A DNA stretch of 41,111 bases, taken from positions 1 through 41,111 of the forward strand of contig JAIBCE010000028.1 of the NCBI GenBank assembly GCA_019694315.1, in the 5' to 3' direction. Positions within the stretch are counted from its first letter, which is position 1; each line of letters opens with the position of its first letter. This stretch comes from Sandaracinaceae bacterium (GTDB lineage Bacteria; Myxococcota_A; Polyangia; Polyangiales; Sandaracinaceae). A program made the position numbers and the translations under genes. The notes beneath the pieces are model-generated. The model ran no database searches, had not been told where the DNA came from, and saw only the letters and a program-made list of their open reading frames with translations. Positions 1 through 7,919 of this stretch are shown piece by piece.

Positions 1-371
1 GGCGTGGGCGTGGCCGTCGCGCTCGTCGACGGCGGCGCGAGGCCACCGCTCGCCAGCTCGCGCGCGGCGAGCGTGGTGGTGGCGAGCATCGCGACGAGCA
101 CCAGCACGTCGAGCGCGCCGAGCGCGAGGATGCGCCGCGCCCAGCGCTCCTCGCGACCACGGAGGCGCATCCAGCCGATGCCCGCGAGGATCACCGACAC
201 GCCGGGGATCACCCCGAACGCGAGCGCCGCGTGGAAGAGCTGCGAGCCCTCCCTCGCGAGGGCCGCAGCGTCTCGCGCGTCGAGCGAAGGATCGGCGGTG
301 AGCTCGGTCGACGGAGGGCTCGGCGGGCTCGAGGGAGGCGTCGGGGGCTCGGGCTCGCTCGGCGGGATCAC
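1..371 (-). CDS. Proline-rich membrane protein, partial (3' end outside window)
   Basis: An open frame on the minus strand runs off the left edge. I place the start at GTG 371, which overlaps the TGA of the upstream VWA lipoprotein gene (GTGA, 4-nt overlap) and suggests translational coupling; an in-frame GTG at 380 is an alternative. The visible ~123 residues begin with a Pro/Ser/Glu-rich stretch (IPPSEPEPPTPPSSPP), followed by two hydrophobic segments (around LAFGVIPGVSVILAGIGW and ILALGALDVLVLVAMLATTT) separated by a basic loop (RLRGREERWARR). This looks like an inner-membrane protein with a disordered N-terminal arm. I do not recognise a family and the C-terminus is missing. Codon use has the G/C third-position bias of its neighbours, which supports it as real. 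Confidence 0.6.
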   Translation of the reverse strand, partial: MIPPSEPEPPTPPSSPPSPPSTELTADPSLDARDAAALAREGSQLFHAALAFGVIPGVSVILAGIGWMRLRGREERWARRILALGALDVLVLVAMLATTTLAARELASGGLAPPSTSATATPT

Positions 372-1381
372 GGAGCGCACGCCGTTCGCGCGAGGTACGC
401 CGAGAGCGCGGGCACGAGCTCGAAGGTGCCGTCGCGCATCGCGCGGAGATCGTACGCCTCGCCGCCCGTTCGCTCGGGCAGCGACGCGTCGGTGCCGAAC
501 GGCTCGTGGAAGCCGCGGCCCACGTCCGGGCTCGTCATGGGTCCCCCGCACGAGGCGCCCGCCCCGTCGGCAGCGAGCGCCACCAGGTGCGTGCGCTGAT
601 GGACGAGCGCATCGGAGACCTCGAGGTAGGTGGACGCGACGAGGATCCCAGGGCCGAACGGGCCCGAGAGCACGGTCGGGCGCTCGGCAAACGTGTCATC
701 GGTGATGTGTAGAATCACTCGTGAACCGGTGCGCCACGAGCACTCCGAGACCGCGGCGGCGATGGCGTCGAGCGAATTCTCGGCGCAGTCGACGTTGGGG
801 ATGTGGGAGACGGGGCTCTGGTTGGTGGCGGTGAACACACGCCACTGGTCGAGCTCCGCGGCGAGCGCGGCGCCGTCGGAGAACGGCGCGCAGTCCGCGA
901 CCGTCTGCGCGTCGTCGACGAAGACGACGAGCGAGATCTGGGCCGCTGTCGATGCCTCGGTCGCGGCCTCGAAGAGCGCGGGCGCGAGGTCTCGGAGGCG
1001 CGCGACGTCGTCGGTCATCGAGCTCGACACGTCGAGCACGATCACGAGATCGAGCGGATCGCTGCACACGCGCGGTCCGACGTCGCCTGCGTCGAGGTGC
1101 GTGTCGGGCGCGGCCGCGGCGTCCGGCGTGGCCGCGTCGGGATCCACGAGGCACCACGAGAAGAGCTGGCAGGCCGGGTCGGCGCAGTCGACGAGCATGT
1201 CGCCGTCGTCGTCGAGCGCGTTCGAGCAGAGCGCCTCCCCGATCTCGGGGCCGCGTGGGCTCGAGCACCCGCTCGCGAGCGCTGCGCTCAGCGGAAGGCC
1301 CCACCACGGAAGCCCCCGCCAGAGGAGCCCCCACGAAGGAGAGCCCGCGCCGAGGCGAGATCGAGGTGGAATTCGCAGCAT
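368..1381 (-). CDS. von Willebrand factor type A domain lipoprotein
   Basis: 337 aa. A long hydrophobic N-terminus ends in LASGC, a plausible lipoprotein cleavage site near residue 39. Just after it is CSNALDDDGDMLVDC-ADPAC, the Cys/Asp motif (CxN-x-DDDGDxLxDCxDxxC) that recurs in myxobacterial surface proteins and is likely to bind a divalent cation. An Asp/Ala linker follows. The VWA domain starts at about residue 110 with DLVIVLDVSSSM, which supplies the MIDAS DxSxS; further acidic residues in HITDD could complete the metal site. The protein is probably anchored in the outer membrane or periplasm and may bind a protein ligand through the VWA fold, but the ligand is unknown. The ATG at 1381 is taken as start because the hydrophobic signal begins soon after. 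The gene is followed with 4-nt overlap by the membrane protein at 1-371, so the two probably form an operon. Confidence 0.85.
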   Translation of the reverse strand: MLRIPPRSRLGAGSPSWGLLWRGLPWWGLPLSAALASGCSSPRGPEIGEALCSNALDDDGDMLVDCADPACQLFSWCLVDPDAATPDAAAAPDTHLDAGDVGPRVCSDPLDLVIVLDVSSSMTDDVARLRDLAPALFEAATEASTAAQISLVVFVDDAQTVADCAPFSDGAALAAELDQWRVFTATNQSPVSHIPNVDCAENSLDAIAAAVSECSWRTGSRVILHITDDTFAERPTVLSGPFGPGILVASTYLEVSDALVHQRTHLVALAADGAGASCGGPMTSPDVGRGFHEPFGTDASLPERTGGEAYDLRAMRDGTFELVPALSAYLARTACAP

Positions 1382-1429
1382 GCGCGCGCAGTGTAGCCGC
1401 CGCGCGCCCCCGCGCGCCCGTCGTCCGGC

Positions 1430-2239
1430 TCAGGCGCGGCGCGGAAAGCGGAGCAGGGGCTCCGCGGGGGCCGCCTCGTGCGGCATGAGACCTGGATCGG
1501 TCGAGACCTTGGCCTCGTCGAGCGGGTGTCCCATGAGCTCGTGGCCCATGCGCTGACCCTTGGTGCGCAGGTACTCCACGTTGTGCGCGTTGGGCTCGAT
1601 GCGCACGGGCTCGCGACGCACCACGTGCACCCCCTCGGCGCGCAGGCTCTTCACCTTCAGCGGGTTGTTCGTGAGCAGCACGATGGAGCGCACACCCAGG
1701 TCCGCGAGCATGAACGCGGCGATGTCGAAGCGGCGCAGGTCGTCGGGCAGGCCGAGCATGCGGTTGGCGTCGACCGTGTCCACGCCGCGCTCCTGAAGCG
1801 CATAGGCCTTGAGCTTGTTGCCGAGGCCGATGCCACGGCCCTCCTGGCGCAGGTAGAGCACCGCGCCGCGCTCGAGGCTCGAGATGCGCCGCAGCGCGTG
1901 ATCGAGCTGCTCGCGGCAGTCGCACTTGAGCGAGTGGAGCACCTCGCCCGTGAGGCACTCGCTGTGCACACGGACGGGGACCTCGTCGTGGCCTCGCAGA
2001 TCGCCCTTCACGATCGCGAGGTGCTCCTTGAACGAGGCCTCACCATCGACGGGCGAGAGCACGCGCTCGCGGTAGCAGATCACACGGAGCTCGCCGTACT
2101 CCGTGGGGACGTTCGCCTCCGAGTAGCGCGAGAAGCTCGCGCTGCCCTCGAGACCGAGAGGAACCATGTGGCCGGTGATCATGCGACCCGCCTCGTCTGC
2201 GACCCGCTCATGTCGGGGCTCTGGTGATTGTGTCTCCAA
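1430..2239 (-). CDS. ribA: GTP cyclohydrolase II
   Basis: 269 aa. GTP cyclohydrolase II opens GTP to 2,5-diamino-6-ribosylamino-pyrimidinone phosphate, formate and pyrophosphate, the first committed step of riboflavin synthesis. The zinc-binding pattern is visible as SEC-LTGEVLHSLKC-DC, and the GTP-binding/catalytic stretch as YLRQEGRGIGLGNKLKAY, followed by the family block DTVDANRMLGLPDDLR and LLTNNPLKV. It is longer than the ~196-aa E. coli enzyme, with extra residues at both ends (an N-terminal METQSPEPRHER segment and a C-terminal tail from about residue 215). It is a stand-alone RibA, with no RibB (DHBP synthase) domain fused. The upstream 145 bp (2240-2384) contains no FMN-riboswitch-like structure that I can see. 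No other riboflavin gene is adjacent. Confidence 0.93.
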   Translation of the reverse strand: METQSPEPRHERVADEAGRMITGHMVPLGLEGSASFSRYSEANVPTEYGELRVICYRERVLSPVDGEASFKEHLAIVKGDLRGHDEVPVRVHSECLTGEVLHSLKCDCREQLDHALRRISSLERGAVLYLRQEGRGIGLGNKLKAYALQERGVDTVDANRMLGLPDDLRRFDIAAFMLADLGVRSIVLLTNNPLKVKSLRAEGVHVVRREPVRIEPNAHNVEYLRTKGQRMGHELMGHPLDEAKVSTDPGLMPHEAAPAEPLLRFPRRA

Positions 2240-2384
2240 GCGGGCCTCACGTCGCGACCCGCAAGAACGTTGTCACTCCGCCTGCTCGAGCGAGCGAGGA
2301 TGAGATGAGCAGCGATACTAGGGCGCGTCCCCCTCGCGTCAAGGATCGCCACCTTTCGTCACGCTCCCGTGCGAGGCTCGCGGC

Positions 2385-2729
2385 GTGAGCCAGGCCCCGC
2401 CGTCTCGAGCGCCGACGCTGAGCGTCCAAGAGCGGATCGCGCTCGGCCGCTGCTCGGCCTGCGGCGCGTGCGACGCGCAGCTCCACCCCGACGATGGCTG
2501 GGATCGCGGCCTCGCGGGCCCCCCGAGCCGCTGGGCGCGCGTGCTCGCCGAGCGGCCCGAGCGCTGGCCCGAGCTCGCGCCCGCCATCGCCCACCTCCCG
2601 AACGCGCGAGCCCATGCGATGGAGACGCGCTGCCACGCGCACGTCCCCTTCGTGGCGCTGCGCGCCGAGGCGCACGGCAAGCGACCGCGCCCCGGCCCCA
2701 AGAAGAAGCGCCGCGCCGACCCGGGCTGA
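2385..2729 (+). CDS. Small Cys/His-containing hypothetical protein
   Basis: 114 aa, GTG start. I do not recognise a family. The sequence has a CSACGAC cluster at about residues 23-29 with nearby His, and later a TRCHAH segment, which together could form a small zinc site. The C-terminus is strongly basic (KRPRPGPKKKRRADPG), as in nucleic-acid-binding or ribosome-associated small proteins, but that is only compositional. Third codon positions are almost all G or C, as in surrounding genes, which is why I treat it as real rather than as a shadow frame. It sits between divergent ribA and the convergent ether-lipid synthase gene. Confidence 0.55.
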   Translation: MSQAPPSRAPTLSVQERIALGRCSACGACDAQLHPDDGWDRGLAGPPSRWARVLAERPERWPELAPAIAHLPNARAHAMETRCHAHVPFVALRAEAHGKRPRPGPKKKRRADPG

Positions 2730-2760
2730 CGAGCACGTCGGTTCAGGAGCTCGATCCGGC

Positions 2761-4428
2761 TCACCCGCGCGGCGGAAGGAGCTTGCCGGGGTTCATCGTG
2801 CCCTTGGGATCGAGGGCCTTGCGCACGTGCGCGAGCACGTCGAGGCCGAGCGGCCCCTTCTCCACGTCGAGGTACGGCGCGTGATCGGTGCCCACGCCGT
2901 GGTGGTGGCTGATCGTGCCGCCGTGCTCGACGATCGCGCGCGACGCCGCAGCCTTGACGCCCTTCCACTGCTCGATCTCGCGCGCGAGATCGCGGAGGAA
3001 GATGAACGTGAAGTAGAGGCTCGCGCCGTCGAGGTAGCTGTGCGAGACGTGCGCCATCACGATGGCGTGGCGGCCCTCGGCCTCGAGCGTGCCTCGGATC
3101 GCGAGTCGCACGGCCTCGTAGAGGCGCGGCACGTTCGACCACTCCGTCGCGGTCTCGAGCGTGTCGACGCCCACGCCGTGATCGAGCATCGGGTCGCGCA
3201 GGTACGGCATCTCGAAGCGCCGCTTCCACCACGACTTGCCGGGGCCCTCACCCACGTAGAGCCCGCCGCGCGCCTTGGCCACCGCCCGGATGCGCTTGAT
3301 CTTGTGCGTCACCTCGTCGGCGTCGCCCTCCACGCAGACCATCAGCACGCACTTGTGGTCGTAGCCCACGAGGCCGAGCGCGCCCTCGGCCCACTCGTTC
3401 ACGCGAGAGGGCTCGATCACGTGGCGGAACGCGCCGAAGAAGCGCGTCTCCTCCGCGTCACTCAGGCGCATCATCGCCGCGCCGATCTCTTCCTGCACGA
3501 GCGCACGCACCGCCGTGAGCCCCTCGTCGAACGACTTGAAGAGGAACGCGAAGATCTTCCGCGCCTCGGGCAGCGGGTGGAGCTTCACGGTCGCGTCGGT
3601 GATGACGCCCATGGTGCCCTCGGAGCCGCACAGCACCTGGTTCAGGTTCGGGCCCGCGGCGGACGCGGGGAACGCGCTCGTCGCCATGAGCCCGCGCGGC
3701 GTCGCGACCGTCGCTGCCACGAGGAGCTTGTCGACGGTGCCGTAGCGGTTCGAGAGCTGCCCGGCGCCGCGCGCAGCCACCCAGCCACCGAGCGTCGAGT
3801 GCTCGAAGCTCTGCGGGAAGTGGCCGAGCACGAAGCCGCGCTTGCTCAGCGCCTCCTCGAGCGCGGGCCCGTAGATGCCGGCCTCGATCGTGGCGGTCCG
3901 CGAGACGCCGTCCACCTCGAGCACACGGCTCATCCGCGTCGTGTCGAGCGTGATCACGCCTGCGTGCGCGGGCCCGCCGCTGGCCTCGACGCCTCCGACC
4001 ACGCTCGAGCCGCCGCCGAACGGCACCACCGCGAAGCGCGCCGCCTCGGCGATCTTCAGGATCGCGAGCACCTCGTCGCGCGACTCCGGGTAGACGACCA
4101 CGTCGGGCGCGTGCTCGAGCGCGCCCGAGCGCAAGCGGAGGAGGTCGTAGTAGCTCCGGCCGTAGGCGTGGAACGCACGCTCGCGCGCGGCCGTGGTGAC
4201 GCGCGAGGGATCGGTGGCGCGACCGAGCTCGGCGAGCAGCGACTCGGGGGCGCGGCCCTCGGGCAGCGTCGTGTCCTCGAGGCGCGGCGCGGGCGTGGAA
4301 GGGAGCCGCGCGGTGCCGAGGGACTCGGCGACGAAGCCCCACACGGCGGCGTCGCGCCCGTGCGTCTCGAAGCCCTGATCGAGCCGTCCCCAGCCGTTCC
4401 ATCGGAGCTCGTCGCGTCGGTGTCGCAT
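2761..4428 (-). CDS. FAD-binding oxidase, alkyldihydroxyacetonephosphate synthase homologue
   Basis: 555 aa. In this family the enzyme exchanges the acyl chain of acyl-DHAP for a fatty alcohol, making the ether bond of alkyl-ether lipids; myxobacteria are among the few aerobic bacteria known to make such lipids. Visible landmarks: the N-terminal RWNGWG typical of AGPS proteins; the PCMH-type FAD domain from about residue 100 (PDVVVYPESRDEVLAILKIA, VVPFGGGSSVVGG, then GHFPQSFEHSTLGGWVAARGAGQLSNRYG); and the catalytic SHHHGVGTDHAPYL block near the C-terminus, ending with the family motif LDPKGTMNPGKLLPP. The length matches bacterial AGPS-like proteins. An alternative reading is another member of the FAD-linked oxidase C family (glycolate or lactate oxidase-like), but the N-terminal RWNGWG and the HHH motif favour AGPS. 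It is monocistronic by position, convergent with the small gene at 2385. Confidence 0.82.
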   Translation of the reverse strand: MRHRRDELRWNGWGRLDQGFETHGRDAAVWGFVAESLGTARLPSTPAPRLEDTTLPEGRAPESLLAELGRATDPSRVTTAARERAFHAYGRSYYDLLRLRSGALEHAPDVVVYPESRDEVLAILKIAEAARFAVVPFGGGSSVVGGVEASGGPAHAGVITLDTTRMSRVLEVDGVSRTATIEAGIYGPALEEALSKRGFVLGHFPQSFEHSTLGGWVAARGAGQLSNRYGTVDKLLVAATVATPRGLMATSAFPASAAGPNLNQVLCGSEGTMGVITDATVKLHPLPEARKIFAFLFKSFDEGLTAVRALVQEEIGAAMMRLSDAEETRFFGAFRHVIEPSRVNEWAEGALGLVGYDHKCVLMVCVEGDADEVTHKIKRIRAVAKARGGLYVGEGPGKSWWKRRFEMPYLRDPMLDHGVGVDTLETATEWSNVPRLYEAVRLAIRGTLEAEGRHAIVMAHVSHSYLDGASLYFTFIFLRDLAREIEQWKGVKAAASRAIVEHGGTISHHHGVGTDHAPYLDVEKGPLGLDVLAHVRKALDPKGTMNPGKLLPPRG

Positions 4429-4466
4429 GGCGCACCGGTAGCACGTCCCGCGTGTAGAATGCTCGC

Positions 4467-4904
4467 GTGGAAGGCTTCTTCCGACGGCCTCGTGCGATCT
4501 CCGACGCTCGGCCCCCCGCGCCCCCGCGCCCGGGTCGGGCCGGCGTGCCCCGCACCTGTACCCGCTGCGGAGCGGCGGTCTCCAGCGATCAGGGCATCGA
4601 TCGCGGTCGGGGGCTCGAGCACCTCGTCTGCGAGCCCGCGATCGTGGCCGATCTCGAGCGTCGCCTCGAGGCAGGGCATGCCCTGCACCGCGCGCTCGCG
4701 ACCCTCGCGACGATCGCGCCCATGCGTCCTCACGTGGAGGCCGTGAAGCACGACGTGGGCGATGTGATCGACGTGGCCGAGGTCCGCGCGGCGCTCGTCC
4801 GCCTGCGCACCGCGGTGGAGCTCACGCATTTTGCGCGCCCCGAGCAGCGCAAGCTCGCGCTCGCGCTCCTCGACGGCCTCGCCACGCGCACGGACGCGCC
4901 GTGA
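4467..4904 (+). CDS. Hypothetical protein with Cys pair
   Basis: 145 aa. The GTG at 4467 is chosen because an in-frame stop lies just upstream (TAG at 4455) and no better start follows. After a Pro/Arg-rich N-terminus comes CTRCGAAVSSDQG at about residue 31 and another Cys in HLVCEP about 20 residues later, which may be a rudimentary zinc ribbon. The rest is predicted helical (ADLERRLEAGHALHRALATL and the C-terminal EVRAALVRLRTAVELTHFARPEQRKLALALLDGL). No family recognised. Its stop codon overlaps the start of the next gene by 4 nt (GTGA), so the two are probably co-expressed. Confidence 0.6.
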   Translation: MEGFFRRPRAISDARPPAPPRPGRAGVPRTCTRCGAAVSSDQGIDRGRGLEHLVCEPAIVADLERRLEAGHALHRALATLATIAPMRPHVEAVKHDVGDVIDVAEVRAALVRLRTAVELTHFARPEQRKLALALLDGLATRTDAP

Positions 4905-5488
4905 CCGCACGCAGCACAGCGCTCGGAGCCCTCGTCGCGCTCGTCGTCGCGATCGCTGCGCCGCACGCCGCGCGCGCCGACGACACGGGCCCGTCGATCG
5001 AGCGCGAGGGGCGCGGTCTCGTCTTCGGCGTCTCGGGCGCGTTCCTCCTCGGCGCCACGCCGCTCACCACGGTGGACGTGCCCGATCAGCCGAGCCTCCA
5101 GCCGGGCTGGAGCTCGCACGGGCGCTTCGGGATCGAGCTGCCTCCGGGCATCGCGATCTCGCTCCTCGCCGGCGGCGGTGGGCTCGCCTCCGCGAACGGC
5201 GCCGCCCCGCTCTTCCTGCGGGCGCTGGTCGATCTCCGCTACACGATCGACCTCGGCGCCGTGCGGCCGTTCGCCTCCGTCGCCGCTGGCTTCCTCATGC
5301 TCAAGGCCGGGCCGAACCTGCGCGCGACGTTCACCAGCGAGGCGAGCCTCGGCCTCGACATCCCCATCGCCTCGTGGGCGGCCATCGAGGCCAGCCTCGG
5401 CGTGGAGGTGATCGCGCCCGGGGACGCGCTCCGCGAGGTGATGGTGCTCGCCATCCTCCCCCGCATCGGCGCCGGCTTCCGATATTGA
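4901..5488 (+). CDS. Exported beta-barrel-like protein
   Basis: 195 aa, GTG start overlapping the upstream stop by 4 nt. A clear Sec signal peptide (TALGALVALVVAIAAPHAARA, cleaved around residue 26) precedes a mature part with alternating Gly-rich amphipathic stretches (GLVFGVSGAFLLGA, RFGIELPPGIAISLLAGGGG, RPFASVAAGFLMLKAG, ILPRIGAGFRY). The final aromatic residues FRY fit the C-terminal signature of outer-membrane beta barrels. It is probably a small outer-membrane protein. The specific function is unknown. Confidence 0.65.
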   Translation: MTARSTALGALVALVVAIAAPHAARADDTGPSIEREGRGLVFGVSGAFLLGATPLTTVDVPDQPSLQPGWSSHGRFGIELPPGIAISLLAGGGGLASANGAAPLFLRALVDLRYTIDLGAVRPFASVAAGFLMLKAGPNLRATFTSEASLGLDIPIASWAAIEASLGVEVIAPGDALREVMVLAILPRIGAGFRY

Positions 5489-5524
5489 GAGAGGAAGAAA
5501 GAATCGCCGGGGACGCCACGCGGC

Positions 5525-5543
5525 GGGGTTGCGCAGCAACCCC
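5525..5543. terminator. Perfect 8-bp stem-loop after the beta-barrel gene
   Basis: GGGGTTGC-GCA-GCAACCCC forms a perfect 8-bp stem with a 3-nt loop, 37 bp after the stop at 5488. It may mark the 3' end of the 4467-5488 transcript. There is no T run, so calling it an intrinsic terminator is uncertain; a processed 3' end or a simple hairpin are alternatives. The rest of the 5489-5711 spacer shows nothing else I can name. Confidence 0.3.
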
Positions 5544-5711
5544 AGGAGCGCGCGAGAAAGCGAGGCTTGGGGAGCGTCGAGCAGGGGAATGGGGGGGAGT
5601 TGCCGACTCCTCCTCGCACCGATCCATCCGAGCGACACGTGCTCTCGCTCGCAACCATCCCGGCGCGGCCCGCAACGTGTTCGGTGCCGGGCGTTGCCGT
5701 ATGATTCGCGC

Positions 5712-6326
5712 ATGTTGGCTCGGCTTCTCTCCGTCGTCGTCGCCCTGCAGCTCGCAGCCCTCGCGTGGGGGCTCGAGAGCAAGGCCCTCGCGCAGTCCGG
5801 ATCGGCCTCGGCGGGGAGCTCCGAATCCGCGATCACCTCGGGGTCGGACGAGGAGGCCCGCGCCGTGTTCGTCGCGGGTCGCGATGCATACGCGCGCGGC
5901 GAGTACGACCAAGCGTTGCTCGCGTTCCGTCAGGCCTACGAGCTGAGCGGACGCGGGGAGCTGCAGTTCAACATCGGCCAGACGGCCGATCGTCTGCGCC
6001 ACGATCGCGAGGCGCGCGACGCGTTCGAGGCCTATCTGGCCGCGGTGCCGGACGCGGCCAATCGCGTCGAGGTCGAGTCGCGACTGCGGGTCCTGCGCGA
6101 GGAGATCGCGCGCGACGATGCGCTGCGCGCGCAAGCGAGCGGGAGCGCTCCGCACGAAGACGCCCCGATCGTCGAGCAATGGTGGTTCTGGACGCTGATC
6201 GGCGTCGCGGTCGTGGGCGCGGGCGTCGGCATCGGATTCGCCGTGGGGAGCCACGACGAGCTCGCCCCACCGACGCCGGGCGACTTCGGTCCCGACGGCT
6301 ACGTCATCGCGCTGGAAGGGCTCTGA
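5712..6326 (+). CDS. TPR-containing protein with signal peptide and C-terminal transmembrane helix
   Basis: 204 aa. The ATG at 5712 is preferred over a longer upstream frame because it opens a clean signal peptide (MLARLLSVVVALQLAALAWG...KALAQSG). Mature residues about 50-130 contain TPR-like helices: ARAVFVAGRDAYARGEYDQALLAFRQAYEL, then LQFNIGQTADRLRHDREARDAFEAYLAAVPD. A single hydrophobic helix, WWFWTLIGVAVVGAGVGIGFAVG, lies near residue 160, followed by a short Pro/Asp-rich tail. This layout (TPR in the periplasm, C-terminal helix) is common in myxobacterial envelope proteins of unknown role. The next gene begins at the base after its stop, so the protein is likely made together with the two Cys-rich lipoproteins and may be their periplasmic partner; that partnership is inference. 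Confidence 0.75.
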   Translation: MLARLLSVVVALQLAALAWGLESKALAQSGSASAGSSESAITSGSDEEARAVFVAGRDAYARGEYDQALLAFRQAYELSGRGELQFNIGQTADRLRHDREARDAFEAYLAAVPDAANRVEVESRLRVLREEIARDDALRAQASGSAPHEDAPIVEQWWFWTLIGVAVVGAGVGIGFAVGSHDELAPPTPGDFGPDGYVIALEGL

Positions 6327-7919
6327 GTGCGGGCGAGGCTCACCTTGGCGGCCACGACGCTCGTGGTCTTGGCGCTCGCGAGCGCCTGCGTCACGCAGCG
6401 AGCTCGGACCGAGGTCGTGATCGACGTCGGCGCCGACGACGACATCGCGCCGCTCATCGCGTCGGTGATCCTGCGTGTTCGCGGTGGTCCCGACTTCGAT
6501 CACCTCGCGAGCAGGCCGCCGATCGACGCGCTCACCGAGGTCCCCAACCCTGCGCGCATCACCGTGGTGCCCGAGGGCGACGATGCCTCGCGGGTGTGGG
6601 ACGTGCTCGTGCTCGCCACGACCGACGACGGACGCATCGTGGGTCGTCAGCAGGCCCGCGGCGGTTTCTCCAGCGGGCACACGCTCTACGTGAACCTGAC
6701 CTTCGAGGCCTGCTGCGAGGGCGTCGCCTCCGACTGCGGGATGGACGAGACCTGCGTCCGATGCTCCTGCGTGCCTGTCGTCGAGATCGATCCGCACGCA
6801 GACGCTGGGACACCGGAGCTCGATGCCGGGACGGACGCGTTCGCCCTCGACGCACCCGGTCTGGACGTGGGTCCTGTCCCCGACACCGGGACCGACGCGG
6901 GACACGCAGCGTGCGCCACGCCGCTCGACTGCGCGGCGCAGCCGTGCAGCGTCGCACGCTGCGAGCGAGGCGAGTGCACCTACACCGCGCTCTGCGCGAT
7001 GGGAGAGGTCTGCTGCCAGGGCGAGTGCGGCGCGAACTGCGACTGCGCGGGCATGCCCGCCGGCGCGACCTGCCGACGTGCCACCGACGACTGCGACGCA
7101 CGCGAGGTGTGCGATGGCACGAGCGGGGTGTGCCCGCCCGACGTCGTCCTGCCGGTGGGCAGCGCGGTGTGCCGACCCGCGAGCGGTGACTGCGACGTGG
7201 CCGAGTCGTGCGACGGCGTGAGCGCGAGCTGCCCTCCCGATGGCTTCCAGATGGCGGGCCGCGTGTGCGCCGCGGGCACGTGCAATGGCCTCGGGGCGTG
7301 CGACTCGAGCTGCACCGAGGGCGCCGCGTGTGCGCCTGCCAATCCGTGTGCGGTCGGCACCATGGCGTGCTCGCCCACACCGCACTGCGTGGAGACGGCA
7401 GCGAGGCCACCCGGCACGATCTGTCGCCCGAGCGCGGGCGCGTGTGACGTGGCCGAGATCTGCGACGGCACCACCTGTCCCATGGCCGACGCGCGTCGAG
7501 ACACGAGCTTCGTGTGTCGTGCGGCGGTGGGCTCGTGTGATGTCGAGGATCACTGCGACGGAGCCTCCGTCGACTGCACGCCGGACGCGCGCCGCGGCGC
7601 GGGCACGGTGTGTCGCTCTGCCACCGCTCCTTGCGACCTGGACGAGGTGTGCGACGGGACGTCTGCGGCATGCCCCGCCGACCTCCTCGCGCCCAGCACG
7701 ACGATGTGCAGCGAGTCGTCGAATCCGTGCCTGGATCCGGCGTTCTGCACCGGCAGCTCCGCCGCCTGCCCACCGAACCCGTTCGCCGACGGACGCGACT
7801 GCGGGCTGTGCGGAGGGGTCTGCTCGGGTGGCATCTGCCGCCTCTCCTGTCACGCACCGTACTTCTGCTGCGAAGGGACTGGGACGTGCGTACGGAACTT
7901 CGACGATTGCCCCTTCTGA
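6327..7919 (+). CDS. Cys-rich lipoprotein with tandem disintegrin-like repeats (paralogue A)
   Basis: 530 aa; GTG start directly after the previous TGA. The hydrophobic N-terminus ends in LASACVTQR, a probable lipoprotein cleavage site at Cys 21. Residues about 22-130 form a globular domain shared with the next gene (RTEVVIDV..., ITVVPEGDDA). A short Cys cluster (TCVRCSCVP) and an Asp/Ala-rich linker lead to residues about 249-500, which contain five clear copies and one degenerate copy of C-R-x5-C-D-x2-E-x-C-D-G-x(1,2)-S-x2-C-P-x-D, for example CRPASGDCDVAESCDG and CRSATAPCDLDEVCDG. This spacing matches the disintegrin / disintegrin-like module of ADAMs and snake-venom metalloproteases (consensus CRxxxxxCDLPExCxGxSxxCP). 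The copy at about residue 290 is followed by CAAGTCNGLGAC, resembling the module's next disulphide turn. Expected to be surface-exposed and disulphide-rich. Ligand unknown. Confidence 0.85.
   Translation: MRARLTLAATTLVVLALASACVTQRARTEVVIDVGADDDIAPLIASVILRVRGGPDFDHLASRPPIDALTEVPNPARITVVPEGDDASRVWDVLVLATTDDGRIVGRQQARGGFSSGHTLYVNLTFEACCEGVASDCGMDETCVRCSCVPVVEIDPHADAGTPELDAGTDAFALDAPGLDVGPVPDTGTDAGHAACATPLDCAAQPCSVARCERGECTYTALCAMGEVCCQGECGANCDCAGMPAGATCRRATDDCDAREVCDGTSGVCPPDVVLPVGSAVCRPASGDCDVAESCDGVSASCPPDGFQMAGRVCAAGTCNGLGACDSSCTEGAACAPANPCAVGTMACSPTPHCVETAARPPGTICRPSAGACDVAEICDGTTCPMADARRDTSFVCRAAVGSCDVEDHCDGASVDCTPDARRGAGTVCRSATAPCDLDEVCDGTSAACPADLLAPSTTMCSESSNPCLDPAFCTGSSAACPPNPFADGRDCGLCGGVCSGGICRLSCHAPYFCCEGTGTCVRNFDDCPF

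Noticed and set aside
2240..2384. FMN riboswitch upstream of ribA.
   Set aside because: The 145 bp lacks the conserved AGGGGC / GANNGGT-like pieces of the RFN element.
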